64,000 nt of DNA from Acanthosepion esculentum (GCA_964036315.1 OZ038485.1:97527860-97591859); one strand, 5' to 3'. Positions 52,190 through 63,215 are shown, counted from the stretch's first letter. Made by a program: numbers and translations. Notes: generated from the sequence alone by a model not told the origin.

Positions 52190-52600
52190 TGAAGAAACAA
52201 TGGAGGAAGTGACCTAGGAGTTCAAAAGACTGATGGGAGGTTTGAAGTTCTCTGTGTATAAGGGAGAGCCAACGGAGTTGCAGGGTCGGTTCTCAGCAAT
52301 CCAGAAGAGAAGGTTAATATATAGATTAAGTAACAAAAAAAATGTACTTTGACGGAGCTTTGGAGAGTGTTTCGAAATTTATAGAAACTCTATATCTGGG
52401 AAACCCTGGGACGACTTGGAAACAGCTAAGAGGTGAATTAACTGGAGAGAAAAAAAAACGCCAGTAAAAGGACAGCGATAGACGGTGCCCGAAAATTGTT
52501 CCGGACCCGGCAGGCAGAAGGGGAGACCTGTGCGGATTTGGATGAGAGAATGGCAGTGTTAGCCGCTTGATTGAGAAAAGGCAGTATTTACTTGTCACCT
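52190..52600 (+). pseudogene. gypsy gag-like remnant
   Basis: Plus-strand pieces: MGGLKFSVYKGEPTELQGRF, SGKPWDDLETAKR, GARKLFRTRQAEGETCADLD, ERMAVLAA. The E-x-x-x-x-F-R-T-R-x-x-x-G-E-T-x-x-D-F/L-x-x-R-x-x-x-L-A pattern is common in gypsy gag. Several stops; weak similarity only. Confidence 0.4.
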
Positions 52601-52609
52601 GGGACTTTT

Positions 52610-54468
52610 TAATTTTCCGAGTTATACCATTTGGGTAGGTATGTCCAATTTTGACCATTTTAGCGTTTTTTTTTAGTTGTTTTTTTGTCAGTTGAAAGAC
52701 ACATTAATTTCGAAATTCTTGTAAAAATTAACTACTTGTTGGATTTTAATGAAAACTTCAGAACTTATTCAGAAATGAATGAACTTATTTTAGAAATGTT
52801 TGTCTCTTTGAAAGTCATGGTATAAATATTTTTTTTTTATATCTGTTACCCCCCTCGAACTTAATTTTATGAAAACACAAAAAAAAATTTATTTGCAACC
52901 TGAATTTTTTTTTTTAATTAAATGCACAAAACTCTGAAAAATCTAAATCATCGATTTTTTTGTTAAAAAAAAAAAACACACAAATTTTCAAGTTTGAAAT
53001 CGAATGCATAAATTCATTGTACATTACTTTGGAATTATTATCCACACGACAAATTATCAATTAAAACGATTTTTGGAGTTTAAATTTTCTGGAGTTATCA
53101 AGCTACTACTCAAACTAAAAAATACTTGTTGAGTCAAAACAAAACCAACATAGCATGTTAATTTTATTAATAAATAAAATAAAACTCATATTACTGCCAT
53201 ATAATTATTAATAAATAGAAAAAAATCTGCCTTAATAAAAAAGAAATAAAATCTCATTTCATTAAGTTAACCCGTTTCAATTAATGGTGTTTCATGTAAT
53301 TTTTATATTCTCAGAAAAATATTTCATGACTGAAATAATAAACCTCAATTTAAAAAAATGTATTTTTTTTACTGTTTTATTTTTATTTGTAAAATTTTAT
53401 TTTATTTCATAATTTAAATGTTATTTTCAGTGCAGAATTCTTCCTCAAACGTAAGGTAAAAAAAAAAAAAAAAAAATTTGAAAGTGAATTTTTTTTAAAA
53501 AATCTACTAACCAGATTCACTTAAAATTAGAACGAATTATATCACTTCTGCGCTACCGTCCAATAAATTTCCGTACCGTAAGTTGTGAATATATTGACGT
53601 ACATCAATCAACGCCTGTCAAAATAGAACACCCTGGTTGGAAATATCTCTCTTAAAAAATTTTCTGCTAAAAATGTAAGTAATGTTTCTTTCAAATTACA
53701 TTAAGTATACTTTAATCATTCTAAATTTCCTAAGATAACAAAAGAAAAAGGTGTAATTGATTTTTCATGATTTTTTAACTAACAAACTATGATCTTTCCG
53801 ACAGAAATGTCGATAAGTTCGATTTTACGAAATTTTTTGACTCGAAAAAAAACAAGATTTTTAATAAAATTTTTAACATTTATAGGAAGGATTAAAAAAT
53901 CTGAAAAAATATTCAGAAAATACTTTGGTCTTTCCTCTTTAATAACAACATAAATATTTAAACGTTAAAAATTGTTTTATCAATTTGGGGACCTTTTGTC
54001 GTCAAGGTATACCACTTTTTAGCGAAATATTGGACATACCTACATTTGGGTTATCTAATGATCCCGCAGTATTGACGCAACTGATGTCTATCGTTTTGAA
54101 TGAGATGGAAAATTTCGCTGTCGCATACATTGATGATATTTTGGTATTTTCGAAGAAACCTGAGGAGTACTTTGTGCCTCTACGGCAGGTGTTCAATCGA
54201 TTGCGGAACACGGATTGAAGATCAAGATGACGAAGTGTCAATTCCCGAAGAAAAAGACAAAATATTATGGGTTATTATAGATACGGAGAGGATGCGCCCA
54301 GATTTAGATAAAGCGGAGGTTATCAGAGCCATGCTGGAACCGGAAACGGTTAGACAAATGAGAGGATTCATCGACGCCATTGGATATTACTGGTGGTTCA
54401 TTCCAGCCTTTTCTAGGTTGGCTGGACCCCTGATAGCCCTAAACAGGAAATACGCGCTATTTAAGTGA
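52610..54468 (+). pseudogene. gypsy reverse transcriptase, split by a transposon
   Basis: Just left of the insert the frame reads FRVIPFG; right of it, LSNDPAVLTQLMSIVLNEME. Together these are the conserved P-F-G-L-S-N-A-P box. Next come FAVAYIDDILVFSKKPEEYF (catalytic YIDD), LRQVFNRLR, a frameshift near 54216, KIKMTKCQFPKKK, LIDTERMRPDLDKAEVI, RQMRGFIDAIGYYWWFIPAF and SRLAGPLIALN. The set is diagnostic of Ty3/gypsy RT. At least two frameshifts besides the insertion. Confidence 0.9.
52636..54042. mobile_element. Non-autonomous DNA element with 8-bp target duplication, copy 2 (1407 bp)
   Basis: Exact CATTTGGG duplication at 52628-52635 and 54043-54050. Inverted ends TAGGTATGTCCAAT. AT-rich, no open frame of note. 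The right end (TTTGGTCTTTCCTCTTTAAT, AACATAAATATTTAAACG) matches the right end of the element at 40181-42159. The gypsy protein resumes exactly after the insert. Confidence 0.9.
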
Positions 54469-54830
54469 GAGGGTCGGCTTATGGTCACAGTAGTTTGGCA
54501 GCTGATCTCTCTTCTGAAACACCTTTAAAAACTCGGTGGGGGGGAAAAACTGTCTGGTCATATTCAATGTCTTGAAAGCGACATTCCATCATCACCGAGC
54601 AGACCTAGAATTTTCGGCTATCACGATGAACAGATATTTTTCAGGTAGACCCCATGCCTTGACCTATTGTAACTCAAGCTGAACCCAAACTTTTAATGGG
54701 ACTCGTACATACGATCTGTTGCTAAAGATACCGGCAAAACAGTTGTTTTCCTGTACCGCTGCAGTAAGTTATTATCTACAAGAGGCAGATCAGGCCGAAA
54801 ATGAAGTATTGATGCCATATAGGGGCGGGG

Positions 54831-55190
54831 GCTGTCCAGTTTTCATTTTCGAGTTTCGATAGACTCCAAAAGCGTCTTTGCATCCTTGTGGGTACTGAAT
54901 TATTTTCCACTTTGCAATCCCTTTCTCACAGACGAAGTGTTGCAAACCTCTTGCAGCTCTATCGCTATTTCCATGGAAAGTTTTCAAACAAACCACATTC
55001 CTCAGTTCTAATCTTTACAGCTAAGACCTGCCATGCCGCGCACATTGTAGTGAATCACCCTCATTCCCTTCATATTCCATTCCTTCTTTTGTGCTGCTTT
55101 GTAGAACTGACTCCCAAGAGGATGCTTCCCCAATCACTACAATCTTAATTTGTTCAAACCTAGCATTGAGTATTATCTTTCCGACATTTC
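54831..55190 (+). pseudogene. LINE RT C-terminal remnant (second jockey-type lineage)
   Basis: Plus strand: GTELFSTLQSLSHRRSVANL, LQLYRYFHGKFSNKP, and after frame changes LPRGCFPNHYNLNLFKPSIE. Same ordered motifs as the C-terminus of the 19.3-kb LINE (LQSLSHRRDVASLCLFYKYF, CFPDKYNLQRFK) but clearly diverged. Confidence 0.7.
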
Positions 55191-55284
55191 CACATAAACC
55201 GTGGCTCATACCTTTGACAACGTAACGCTCTGCTTCAAGTGGCTCTTGGACCTTGTACAAGGTGAACATCACTGTAAAAAAAAA

Positions 55285-55367
55285 CTTTGAACTATATATA
55301 TATACACACACACACATATATATATATACACACACACATACTTATATATATATATACCCACACACAC

Positions 55368-55398
<31 letters not shown>

Positions 55399-55420
55399 TA
55401 TATATACATATATATATAAA
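55285..55420. repeat. (TA)n/(CA)n compound microsatellite
   Basis: Alternating TATATA and CACACA blocks. Confidence 0.9.
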
Positions 55421-55599
55421 GAAATATAGTCTTAAAGTGTGCTATATTTATGGGATAAAGTGCTCAATATCAGAGATAGAGCGTGTGTAAATATAAAAGT
55501 GAAAATAGAAGTCAACACTTAGAGGTGACAGTCTGTTTCATGCTAGATGCAATCGTCAGGCAAACAGACTGTCGCCTCTAAGTGTTGACTTCTATGTTC

Positions 55600-55641
<42 letters not shown>

Positions 55642-55780
55642 GAACATAGAAGTATATATATATATATATATAAAGTGAACATAGAAGTCAACACTTAGAG
55701 GCGACAGTCTGTTTGCCTGACGATTGCATCTAGCATGAAACAGACTGTCACCTCTAAGTGTTGACTTCTATTTTCACTTT
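55421..55780. repeat. Nested palindrome: 109-bp hairpin unit and its exact inverted copy
   Basis: Unit 55496-55604 is itself a hairpin (43-bp arms, two mismatches, 23-bp loop). Unit 55672-55780 is its exact reverse complement. The 67-bp spacer is (TA)n carrying a 16-bp piece of the right unit's start (AAAGTGAACATAGAAG at 55637). The unit and its left flank (55421-55560) recur inverted at 57490-57640. Confidence 0.95.
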
Positions 55781-55785
55781 TTTGC

Positions 55786-55827
55786 CTACTCAGCTTATCA
55801 GGGTTAAGATAAATGCGTTGAATTTAT

Positions 55828-55863
<36 letters not shown>

Positions 55864-55931
55864 ATAAATTCAATTATATATATATATCAATAAATTCAAT
55901 GCATTTATCTTAACCCTGATAAGCTGAGTAG
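55786..55931. repeat. Inverted repeat, 45-bp arms around (TA)n
   Basis: Arms 55786-55830 and 55887-55931 (CTACTCAGCTTATCAGGG...) differ at one position. Between them lie (TA)n, a 14-bp piece of the right arm's start (TCAATAAATTCAAT at 55861) and more TA: the same plan as the adjacent palindrome. Confidence 0.95.
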
Positions 55932-55949
55932 TGTATGGAAATAGATTTT

Positions 55950-56170
55950 GAACTTATATAATTTTGAATTTACAAATACCTCTTAGTTACCCCGGTTTCA
56001 CCACATAGGATCACTGAGGTCGTTTTTAACAGTATTCAATTTGTCTACCAATGAATACTGTTAACTAACAATACTAATGCACTGATTTCCAAAAGCAACA
56101 TTGACAATCCTATGTGATGAAACCATAGTCACTAAGTAGTTCTAAATTCAAAATTAAATATTTACTGTGT
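55950..56170. repeat. Imperfect foldback, ~50-bp arms
   Basis: TTTGAATTTACAAATACCTC ... CACCACATAGGAT (55963-56010) pairs with the reverse of ATCCTATGTGATGAAACC ... CTAAATTCAAAA (56108-56154). An inner hairpin AACAGTATTCA / TGAATACTGTT lies at 56029-56065. Confidence 0.8.
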
Positions 56171-56233
56171 AGTAAGTGTGCATTGAACACTATTTTATGT
56201 CTGACTCAAATGCAATATAATTATTTCATACAC

Positions 56234-56234
<1 letters not shown>

Positions 56235-56283
<49 letters not shown>

Positions 56284-56400
56284 AAACCTAATGAGCCAGA
56301 CACACCTACCAAGGTTTCACTTAGGCAGATTGTCAGGGTCGACCCTGACGATCTGCCTAAGTGAAACCTTGGTAGGTGTGTCTGGCTCATTAGGTTTGAC
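56235..56400. repeat. (TA)n followed by a 120-bp spacerless palindrome
   Basis: 56281-56340 and 56341-56400 are reverse complements with one mismatch in 60 (T/C near the centre). Centre GGGTCGACCC, outer end GTCAAACCTAATGAGCC. (TA)n 56237-56280 adjoins the left end. Confidence 0.97.
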
Positions 56401-56615
56401 TAGGTTTGCTCTACGCTTGTATTGAGCTCTTTAGTTAGTTGTTTACTCGTATTGGGGTTTTTTCTTTGGACCTTGAACCTGTATCTGTGCGATTATTTTC
56501 GACAGACTTTCATGTTCCTGGCTCTTTCTTTTTTTAAAACCTTTTTTCCTTCGTGATTGATTTGGCTATTGTTAAATCAAGAGTTCGAAGGTTTTTCGAC
56601 ACGAGCATAGTTACC

Positions 56616-56646
<31 letters not shown>

Positions 56647-56713
56647 TAGAAAACCAACCTTCCTACCATATCAGTGCTGTAAATGGGTTAGAAAAAAAAG
56701 AAGTTATTGTGTA

Positions 56714-56744
<31 letters not shown>
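56401..56744. other. Unassigned DNA with two (TA)n tracts
   Basis: (TA)n at 56616-56641 and 56719-56744. No gene. Confidence 0.4.
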
Positions 56745-56749
<5 letters not shown>

Positions 56750-57650
56750 TGAACATAGAAGTCAACACTTGGAGGCAACAGTCTGTTTCATGCTAGATGC
56801 AATCGTCAGGCCACGAGGGCTGTTATTTTTCTCGGCTACTTATATATACTGGTCAGTGGTTCATTGTGGGTAGTCTGTTTGACAGTTATTTTACTGGAAA
56901 TAGCTATAACTGTTATATAACAATAAAAATAAAATGAATAAAAAAAAAAAAAATAATATACTACGTTACTTAAAAATCACCCCCCCCCAAAATACAGTGT
57001 ACCAAATAAATAATAACAAGTAAAATAAATTGATCTAAATACATCCAAATATATAAATAAACTAACAACCGATACCCATAAACTAGCCGTTAGAAAAAAC
57101 AAATAAAGATAATCAATCCAAATAAATACATGAAGTAATAAACAAATTAAAAACTGTTCCCGCCAAAATAATAGTGAGAACAAACTACAACAACCAAACC
57201 CAAAATTGAACAAATAGCTTTAATTATCTTACCAAACAAAAACAAAACTATTAAATAAGCTATATAAACACATTTTTACTACGTTAATAAAAACACCGAT
57301 CAAAATAAAAATAAATAAATATATAAGATAAGAAATAAAAATTAAAATTAAATATAAATAAAAACAAGCAAAATAATTTAACCCAAATAAATAAACAAAT
57401 AAATGACATCCAGTAAAATAACCGCCAAAATAGTCTACCCACAATGCACCACTGGGCCGCATATATAAATAGCCGAGAAAAATAACAGCCCTTGTGGCCT
57501 GATGATTGCATCTGGCATGAAACAGACTGTTGCCTAAGTGTTGACTTCTATGTTCACTTTTATATTTACACACACTATCTCTGATATTGAGTACTTTATC
57601 CCATAAATATAGCACATCTTAAGACTATATTTCTTCATATATATATATAT
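56745..57650. mobile_element. Large foldback element related to the 55.4-kb palindrome
   Basis: Left arm 56745-56905 (AAAGTGAACATAGAAGTCAA, GGCTGTTATTTTTCTCGGC, CATTGTGGGTAGTCTG, GTTATTTTACTGG) is repeated inverted at 57405-57560. The right arm runs on into sequence (57560-57640) that matches 55421-55500 inverted. The centre is AT-rich with only spurious frames. It looks like one element family whose ends were duplicated in opposite orientations. Confidence 0.7.
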
Positions 57651-57651
57651 A

Positions 57652-59244
57652 TAGTGACATGCATAAGTATTGGATACATGTTATTTTCTGTTATAACTCT
57701 AGTTTATGTTCACCATTTTGCCTGATATTTGGTAAGTAATATCTCATAAAGTTGTTTTAGTTGTATGTGGAAGGAAAATTAAAAACTCATGGTTGAATCT
57801 ATTTTTGTTTATCAAAGTTCAAAATTACCCTATGCAAAAGTATTGGATACATCAATTTAATATTTTGTTGTGTAGCCTCTGTTTTGTTTCACTGCTTCCA
57901 GTCGCTTTCTATAGTTGGCCACAAGTTTTTCACACTGATCCACCGTTACTTTACCCCGTTCTTCCTTGCATAATTCCTCTAATTGCTTGATATTTTGTGG
58001 ATTCCGTTTATGAACTTTAACCTTCAAAGTATTCCACAATTTCTCAATTGGATTCAAGTCAGGAGACTGACTTGGCCAATTGAGAGTACTAATACCATTA
58101 TTTTCAAACCATTCCTTTGTAAGTTTTGCAGTATGTTTGGGATCATTGTCGTGTTGAAGCACAAAATTCCGACCATATCCTAAAGAAGTTGCAGATTTCG
58201 GAAGGTTCTTCTCCAGAATCTCCCTGTACATGCTACCATTCATTCTACAATGGATAACTTGTAACTCACTAATGCCCTTGGATGAAAAGCATCCCCATAT
58301 CATAATGGAACCACCCCCAAACTTAACTGTGGGTATGGTATTGTGCTTGTTGAAGGCAGTGCCATTTGTCGCTGTGTTCCTTCCGAATAGTTCAACTTTT
58401 GTTTCATCCGACCAGATTACCTTTTCCCAAATTGCATACCTTTCTTTTCATAAGTTTCGACAAACTTTATCGGTCTTTGACATGTTTGGTTTTCAGTAAA
58501 GGCACTTTTCTTGGTGATCTTGAATGAAAGACTGTACTATATAGATCTCTGCTAATGGTATCCTTACTTACATTAATTCCAGCACCCTCAAGATCAGTTT
58601 TAATTTCAGAACGAGTAATGAAGGGGATTTTTTTGCACATTTCTGCTGATCCACCTTGAAGTACTCTCATTTATTTTTCTCGGTCTTCCATTTCTTGGAA
58701 AGTTTGCTGTACCGTCGCCATACTTCTTATACTTTCTGATGATATTTCCTACTGTACTTAGTGCTAGATTCATTTCTTTGCTAATTTTTCGGTAACTTTG
58801 TCCTCCTTTGTGATGTTCAATGATTCTATCTCGCATATCTCTGGATAATTCTTTAGTTTTTGCCATTTTTAATCCTTGAATTGCAGAATGCACATCAAAG
58901 AGTCAGATGATTAGTAGCACTATCTTGTAAACAATTGTTTGCTTCTCAGATTGGTCAGAGATAACATTCCAATACTATCGAAGATTTGAATATTTAAAGT
59001 CTTTTAAAATACAAAGTTTCGATTGGAAATTTGAAAAAAGTGTCACGTATCCAATACTTTTGCATAGGGAAATTTTGAACGTTGGTAAAAAAAATGGATT
59101 CAACCATGAGTTTTTAATTTTCCTTCCACATACAACTAAAACAACTTTACGAGATATTACTTACCAAATATCAGGCAAAATGGCGAACATACACTAGAGT
59201 TATAACAGAAAATAACATGTATCCAATACTTATGCGTGTCACTG
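57652..59244 (-). mobile_element. Tc1 transposon, full length (1593 bp), IR/DR type
   Basis: Inverted repeats of about 200 bp (57652-57853 and about 59044-59244) with TA on both sides. Each holds two direct repeats of GCATAAGTATTGGATACATG type: 57661 and 57834 on the left, 59047 and 59216 on the right. Such paired binding sites are typical of Sleeping Beauty-like Tc1 elements. The left TA merges into a (TA)n tract. Confidence 0.93.
57857..58893 (-). pseudogene. Tc1 transposase with at least two frameshifts
   Basis: It begins MAKTKELSRDMRDRIIEHHK (MHSAIQGLK precedes it in frame). A paired-like helix-turn-helix (SYRKISKEMNLALSTVGNII) and a GRPRKI hook follow. A frame change in a seven-A run near 58640 leads to RSEIKTDLEGAGINVSKDTI. 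Another change near 58460 leads to the catalytic domain: WSDETKVELFG (D1), LQHDNDPKHTAK (D2), WPSQSPDLNPIEKLWNTLK (E3), the DD34E set. It ends YKR... GYTTKY with TAA at 57857. All catalytic residues are present. Length is about normal for Tc1. Confidence 0.9.
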
Positions 59245-59452
59245 TATATGTTTATATATATCTATATATTTGTGTGTATATATATGTTTATATATATGTA
59301 TATATTTGTGTGGGTATATATATATATATATATGTTTATGTATATGTATATATATATATATGTTTATGTATATGTATATGTATATATATATGTTTATGTA
59401 TATGTATATATATATGTTTATGTATATGTATATATATATGTTTATGTATATG

Positions 59453-59514
<62 letters not shown>

Positions 59515-59515
59515 A
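59245..59515. repeat. (TA)n/(TATG)n compound microsatellite
   Basis: TATATG and TTTATG units pass into pure TA (59457-59511). Y-I/Y-V frames are artefacts. Confidence 0.95.
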
Positions 59516-59726
59516 AGACATTTTTTATGTTTATACATTCTTTTTATAGATACAAATATTTAAGTAAATGCTCTGCTTATAATACACAGTATTATTGACT
59601 TTTCCCGACCTGAATGTTCAAGAAATTTTCATCGAAAATATGTGTCCTCCGAAATATTTGTATCTATAAAAAGAACATATAAACATAAAAAATGTCTTAA
59701 AATAATTGTCGGACTTTGTTCATTTC

Positions 59727-59730
<4 letters not shown>
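59516..59730. mobile_element. SINE family D body as an inverted pair
   Basis: 59516-59650 is the minus-strand body (GACATTTTTTATGTTTATAC, AAATGCTCTGCTTATAATAC, ATTTTCATCGAAAATATG). 59652-59730 repeats part of it inverted (AAATATTTGTATCTATAAAA, ACATAAAAAATGTCTTAAA). It is bounded by TA tracts on both sides, as at 32.75 kb. Confidence 0.65.
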
Positions 59731-59771
<41 letters not shown>

Positions 59772-59870
59772 ATATGTATATGTCTGTGTATATATATGTG
59801 TGTGTGTGTGTGCATATATATATATATGTGTGTGTATATATATATATGTGTGTGTGTATCTAAGTATTGC
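59731..59870. repeat. (TA)n/(TG)n compound microsatellite
   Basis: Alternating TA and TG blocks. Confidence 0.95.
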
Positions 59871-60441
59871 TTAGGTGTAGTACATGGCCAAAGGTATGTA
59901 TGTATGCATGTATGTATGTATGTATGAGGTAGCAGTTTAGATTTCTTGGCCCAACCCCTTTTCGAAAAATCAGTACCAGTGATGTTTGGTCATTGAAATT
60001 TGGATTTTGGGAAATGGGTAACGGCTGAGAATTTTTACTCAACCCATTTTCTTTAATCGTCCATACATATAACAACAAGACACTAACCGGATGATAATAG
60101 AGAAGATTTTTATTATCGGAAGGAAACCTGCCACAGACCGGGCAGAACAAGGCAGAGAAGTGTAGGGTCATTTGCCCGAAAAAATAAAAATACAAGATTG
60201 GATGAAGGGATATTATATTATAAATCAGAACAATGAGGTAAATTTAATTTTGTAGCTTTTCTTTCATGTTTCTCTTTCTTTCACTTTTGGCTTTTTTTTT
60301 TCTTGAATTTTTTTTTTTTTTCTCTTTTAAATTGATATTTTTTTGGTTTTTTGTTTTATTTATTTCTTTAATTTGGGCATAAAGAGATTAATAATGAATT
60401 GAAAATGTGAAAAGGACATGAGGAGAAATATAATAATCATC

Positions 60442-60476
<35 letters not shown>

Positions 60477-61274
60477 CACAGAAATAATAATAATAAAAAT
60501 AATGTTCATGATGATGACAATGATGATGTTTAAAATGATGATGAGGAAAAGGAGGAGGGAGAATAGAGAAAGGAGGAGAATGAAGGCGATAATTATAATA
60601 TCTATGAATAATTAGATATTTTTCTTTCCTTTTCTTTTCCAAAAAAGAAAAAAAAAACATGGAGAATGATTTGAGAATAATAGATAATAAAAAGTATATA
60701 TAAATATAAATGAATTTTTACTATTTTGTATTTTTTTTTTACTTTTTTTCAATTTTATTCTTTTTTTTTTTATTTTTTAAACTTTTTTTTGAGGGAGTAG
60801 GGGGTATGTTAATGTTTCTTTCGGTTTTTTTTTATATACCAAACTTCTCACTTTTTCTTTCATTTTATTTAAGTTTCACTGGAAATGTAGAAAGAAAGGG
60901 AGGTAATTGTGGAAAAGGAAATTTATGAATTTTTTTTTATATTTATTTAAGCAATAATAATAATAATAATAATAGCCTCTAATATTTAAAAAAAAAAAAA
61001 AAAAAAGAAAATTCAAACTGATTTCTAGCAATACCCGATTTCCCACCCCACATTTTTCAAAGATTTTTTTGAAGCAGAAATAAAAAACAAAAAAGGTTTT
61101 AAATAATTAGGTTTTTCATGAAAATACATTTTCAAAAATGCAGAAAAAATTAAACAATAAAAAAATAAATACAATAAAACATTTAGCAGATTCAGAAAAA
61201 TCAAGGTTTTAAATCTAACCAACAAAAACAATTAAATAAGTTTTCTTTTCAATAAAAAAAATGTAAAGCATTCA

Positions 61275-61275
<1 letters not shown>
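59871..61275. other. Low-complexity AT-rich DNA
   Basis: T-rich (60260-60370, 60710-60860), (ATA)n (60437-60480), GAT-rich and A-rich (60500-60660, 60950-61010) patches. A TATG run lies at 59890-59925. No credible gene. Confidence 0.6.
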
Positions 61276-61276
<1 letters not shown>

Positions 61277-61338
<62 letters not shown>

Positions 61339-61459
61339 CATTTTTAAATTTTTAGCAGTAAAATTGAAGTGTTTGCAGCAATTGTACCAAATTTTATTCC
61401 AACAGTTGTTCTATAAAAAGCTGTTTTACCTTTTGTCATTTATTTGGGTATAATTTCAG

Positions 61460-61515
<56 letters not shown>
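61277..61515. repeat. Two (TA)n tracts with AT-rich spacer
   Basis: TA at 61277-61338 and 61462-61513. Confidence 0.9.
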
Positions 61516-61516
<1 letters not shown>

Positions 61517-61746
61517 AATATACATATAGCTACATAGATATATGTATATTTATTAATATATACTTCTTAGCTCTATTTAGCCACACTGAGCACTGTTTTG
61601 TTTACACCTTATATTAAATTGCGTAAATATTTATTCGATTACCTGTGCACGCACGCTAATCAACGTATATACAGTTGCTAATATCTAGTTATTGGTTTAT
61701 ATCCATATATATATAAAAATGACAAGAATATTTAATATCTGTAGTC

Positions 61747-61777
<31 letters not shown>

Positions 61778-61904
61778 ATTCTTGATTCTGATGTATGAAG
61801 ATCTGACAACCTCAATTTTAATGTTTGTGTCGTATGTGACACTTCAGTCTCGCTAGTGACTTGCATACAAGTCAACATATACACAAACATACATATTATT
61901 ATTA
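61516..61904. other. Unassigned AT-rich DNA
   Basis: Small TA tracts at 61705 and 61749-61772. Nothing else recognised. Confidence 0.35.
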
Positions 61905-62090
61905 CTTAACTGTTATTTTTAGTGGATACCTATATTTGAGTAGATGCTTAGTTTATTTATTAAACAATATATTTCTTTTCATTTATCGACCTGAATATTT
62001 GAGAAATCTTTTTAAAGATTATTATTCAACCTGGTAGATGAAAATAAGCAAATATACTGTTTGATAAATAAACAGTGTGTGTGTGTGTGT
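61905..62090. mobile_element. Foldback element F1, partial copy
   Basis: GTTATTTTTAGTGGATACC, TATATTTGAGTAGATGC, ACCTGAATATTTGAGAAATC match the left arm of 63601-63740. The right arm is reduced to ATGAAAATAAGCAAATATAC and ATAAATAAACAGTG, followed by (TG)n. Confidence 0.6.
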
Positions 62091-62480
62091 GAAAATAGGT
62101 TTTATATATTGTCTACAAATCCTCACTCCCCTATTTGAAGTAGTGTGATATCATGCTTATGGTAGCAGAAGGTATTATTTAATGTCAATAAACCAATATA
62201 CGTTTTATTCACAAAATATCTCATTAGTAGTTAGGATAGATCAGGCTGCTAATACAATGCTTTTAATTTTACTTAGTTTTTTTTATCTTACTTTGAATAT
62301 TTTCACTTTTTAACAATTTAAAATAAGTAGAATCCTTTCCTGTAGGCAACAAAATTGTTAAATGAAAACAAAATCTTACTTTAACTGTGCAGCAGAAAAT
62401 ATAACTATTGCAAAATTACCAACATATAATTATATATAAATATCTTTACTTGGCCAGCTCATGTTACAAGCAACAAGATA

Positions 62481-62490
<10 letters not shown>
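62091..62490. other. Unassigned AT-rich DNA
   Basis: Nothing recognised. Confidence 0.3.

Positions 62491-62539
<49 letters not shown>
62483..62539. repeat. (TG)n(TA)n microsatellite
   Basis: TG then TA, adjoining the 3' end of SINE family E. Confidence 0.95.
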
Positions 62540-62542
<3 letters not shown>

Positions 62543-62559
62543 TGCTCATTTCCATGTAT

Positions 62560-62983
62560 ACATGACTTCCAGAGTGGCGAGTTAATCCCTGTTGCCTACT
62601 CAGGCAGATTTTGTTTCTTCAACCAATACCCACGGTGCCAACTATGGTGAGTGTGAAGCTACAGTTTCTGTGAGAGAGAGAGCTCATAGTCTGGTGTGAT
62701 CAATAGTTGTTGAGCAAGGCCAGTGCACCTAAACATTCAGTCACGATGACTTAGGACTTCATGCTAGCACAACTATTGATGGCTTTCGACCAGTTTTGTC
62801 TACATAGTTTCACTCACAAAGCTTTGGTCAACCTGCACTTTTTCAGGCACACCTCAAGGGTGCCACATGCTGGCATCATCTCCCAAGGTCAGTATTATCA
62901 GGAAGTCACCTCCTTGACAAATTGACCATGATGAAATTTGAACCTGAGTCTCATGATCGAAATACTTTCTGACAACATACCCA

Positions 62984-62990
<7 letters not shown>
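62560..62990 (-). mobile_element. SINE family E, second copy
   Basis: Minus-strand head with a B-box-like AGGTTCAAATTTCATC, then body clauses AGGTGACTTCCTGATAATAC, TGTGCTAGCATGAAGTCC, AACTGTAGCTTCACACTC as in 47820-48275. Flanked by (TA)n on both sides (62499-62539 and 62997-63058). Confidence 0.7.
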
Positions 62991-62996
<6 letters not shown>

Positions 62997-63060
<64 letters not shown>

Positions 63061-63215
63061 CAGGTGGTGTTCAACAAGTTTTAGCTAAGAATTGTCATCA
63101 TTTTTGTTTAGTGATGTCTTCGTTTCTTTTTTTAAGTAATTACTAAAAGATGGAGACAATTCCTGGCTAAAACTTGTAGAATACCAACCAAAAATGCCAA
63201 CACTTTACAGATTAC

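Larger units (their letters stand above)
51701..54830 (+). mobile_element. Ty3/gypsy retrotransposon, decayed, with nested DNA element
   Basis: CACAATTGGTGACGCGACC at 51760 looks like the LTR end and primer-binding site. 52190-52600 contains gag-like clauses (GARKLFRTRQAEGETCADLD) broken by stops. RT follows at about 52610 and, after the nested insert, at 54051. 54680-54830 holds a possible RNase H-side scrap (LLLKIPAKQLFSC). No 3' LTR was identified, although GGGTCGGCTTATGGTCACAG at 54473 nearly repeats GGGTCGGCTTAAGGTCACAA at 51744. Confidence 0.65.

Noticed and set aside
52326..52658. Minus-strand frame of 110 codons
   Set aside because: Shadow of the plus-strand gypsy gag/RT remnant.
57229..57615. 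128-codon minus-strand frame
   Set aside because: AT-rich, F/Y/L-rich translation inside the foldback centre and arm; no family match.
59217..59598. 110-120-codon Y/I/V-rich frames
   Set aside because: Translations of a TA/TATG microsatellite.
60388..60660. 90-codon minus-strand frame
   Set aside because: Low-complexity Y/H/P strings from ATA and GAT repeats.
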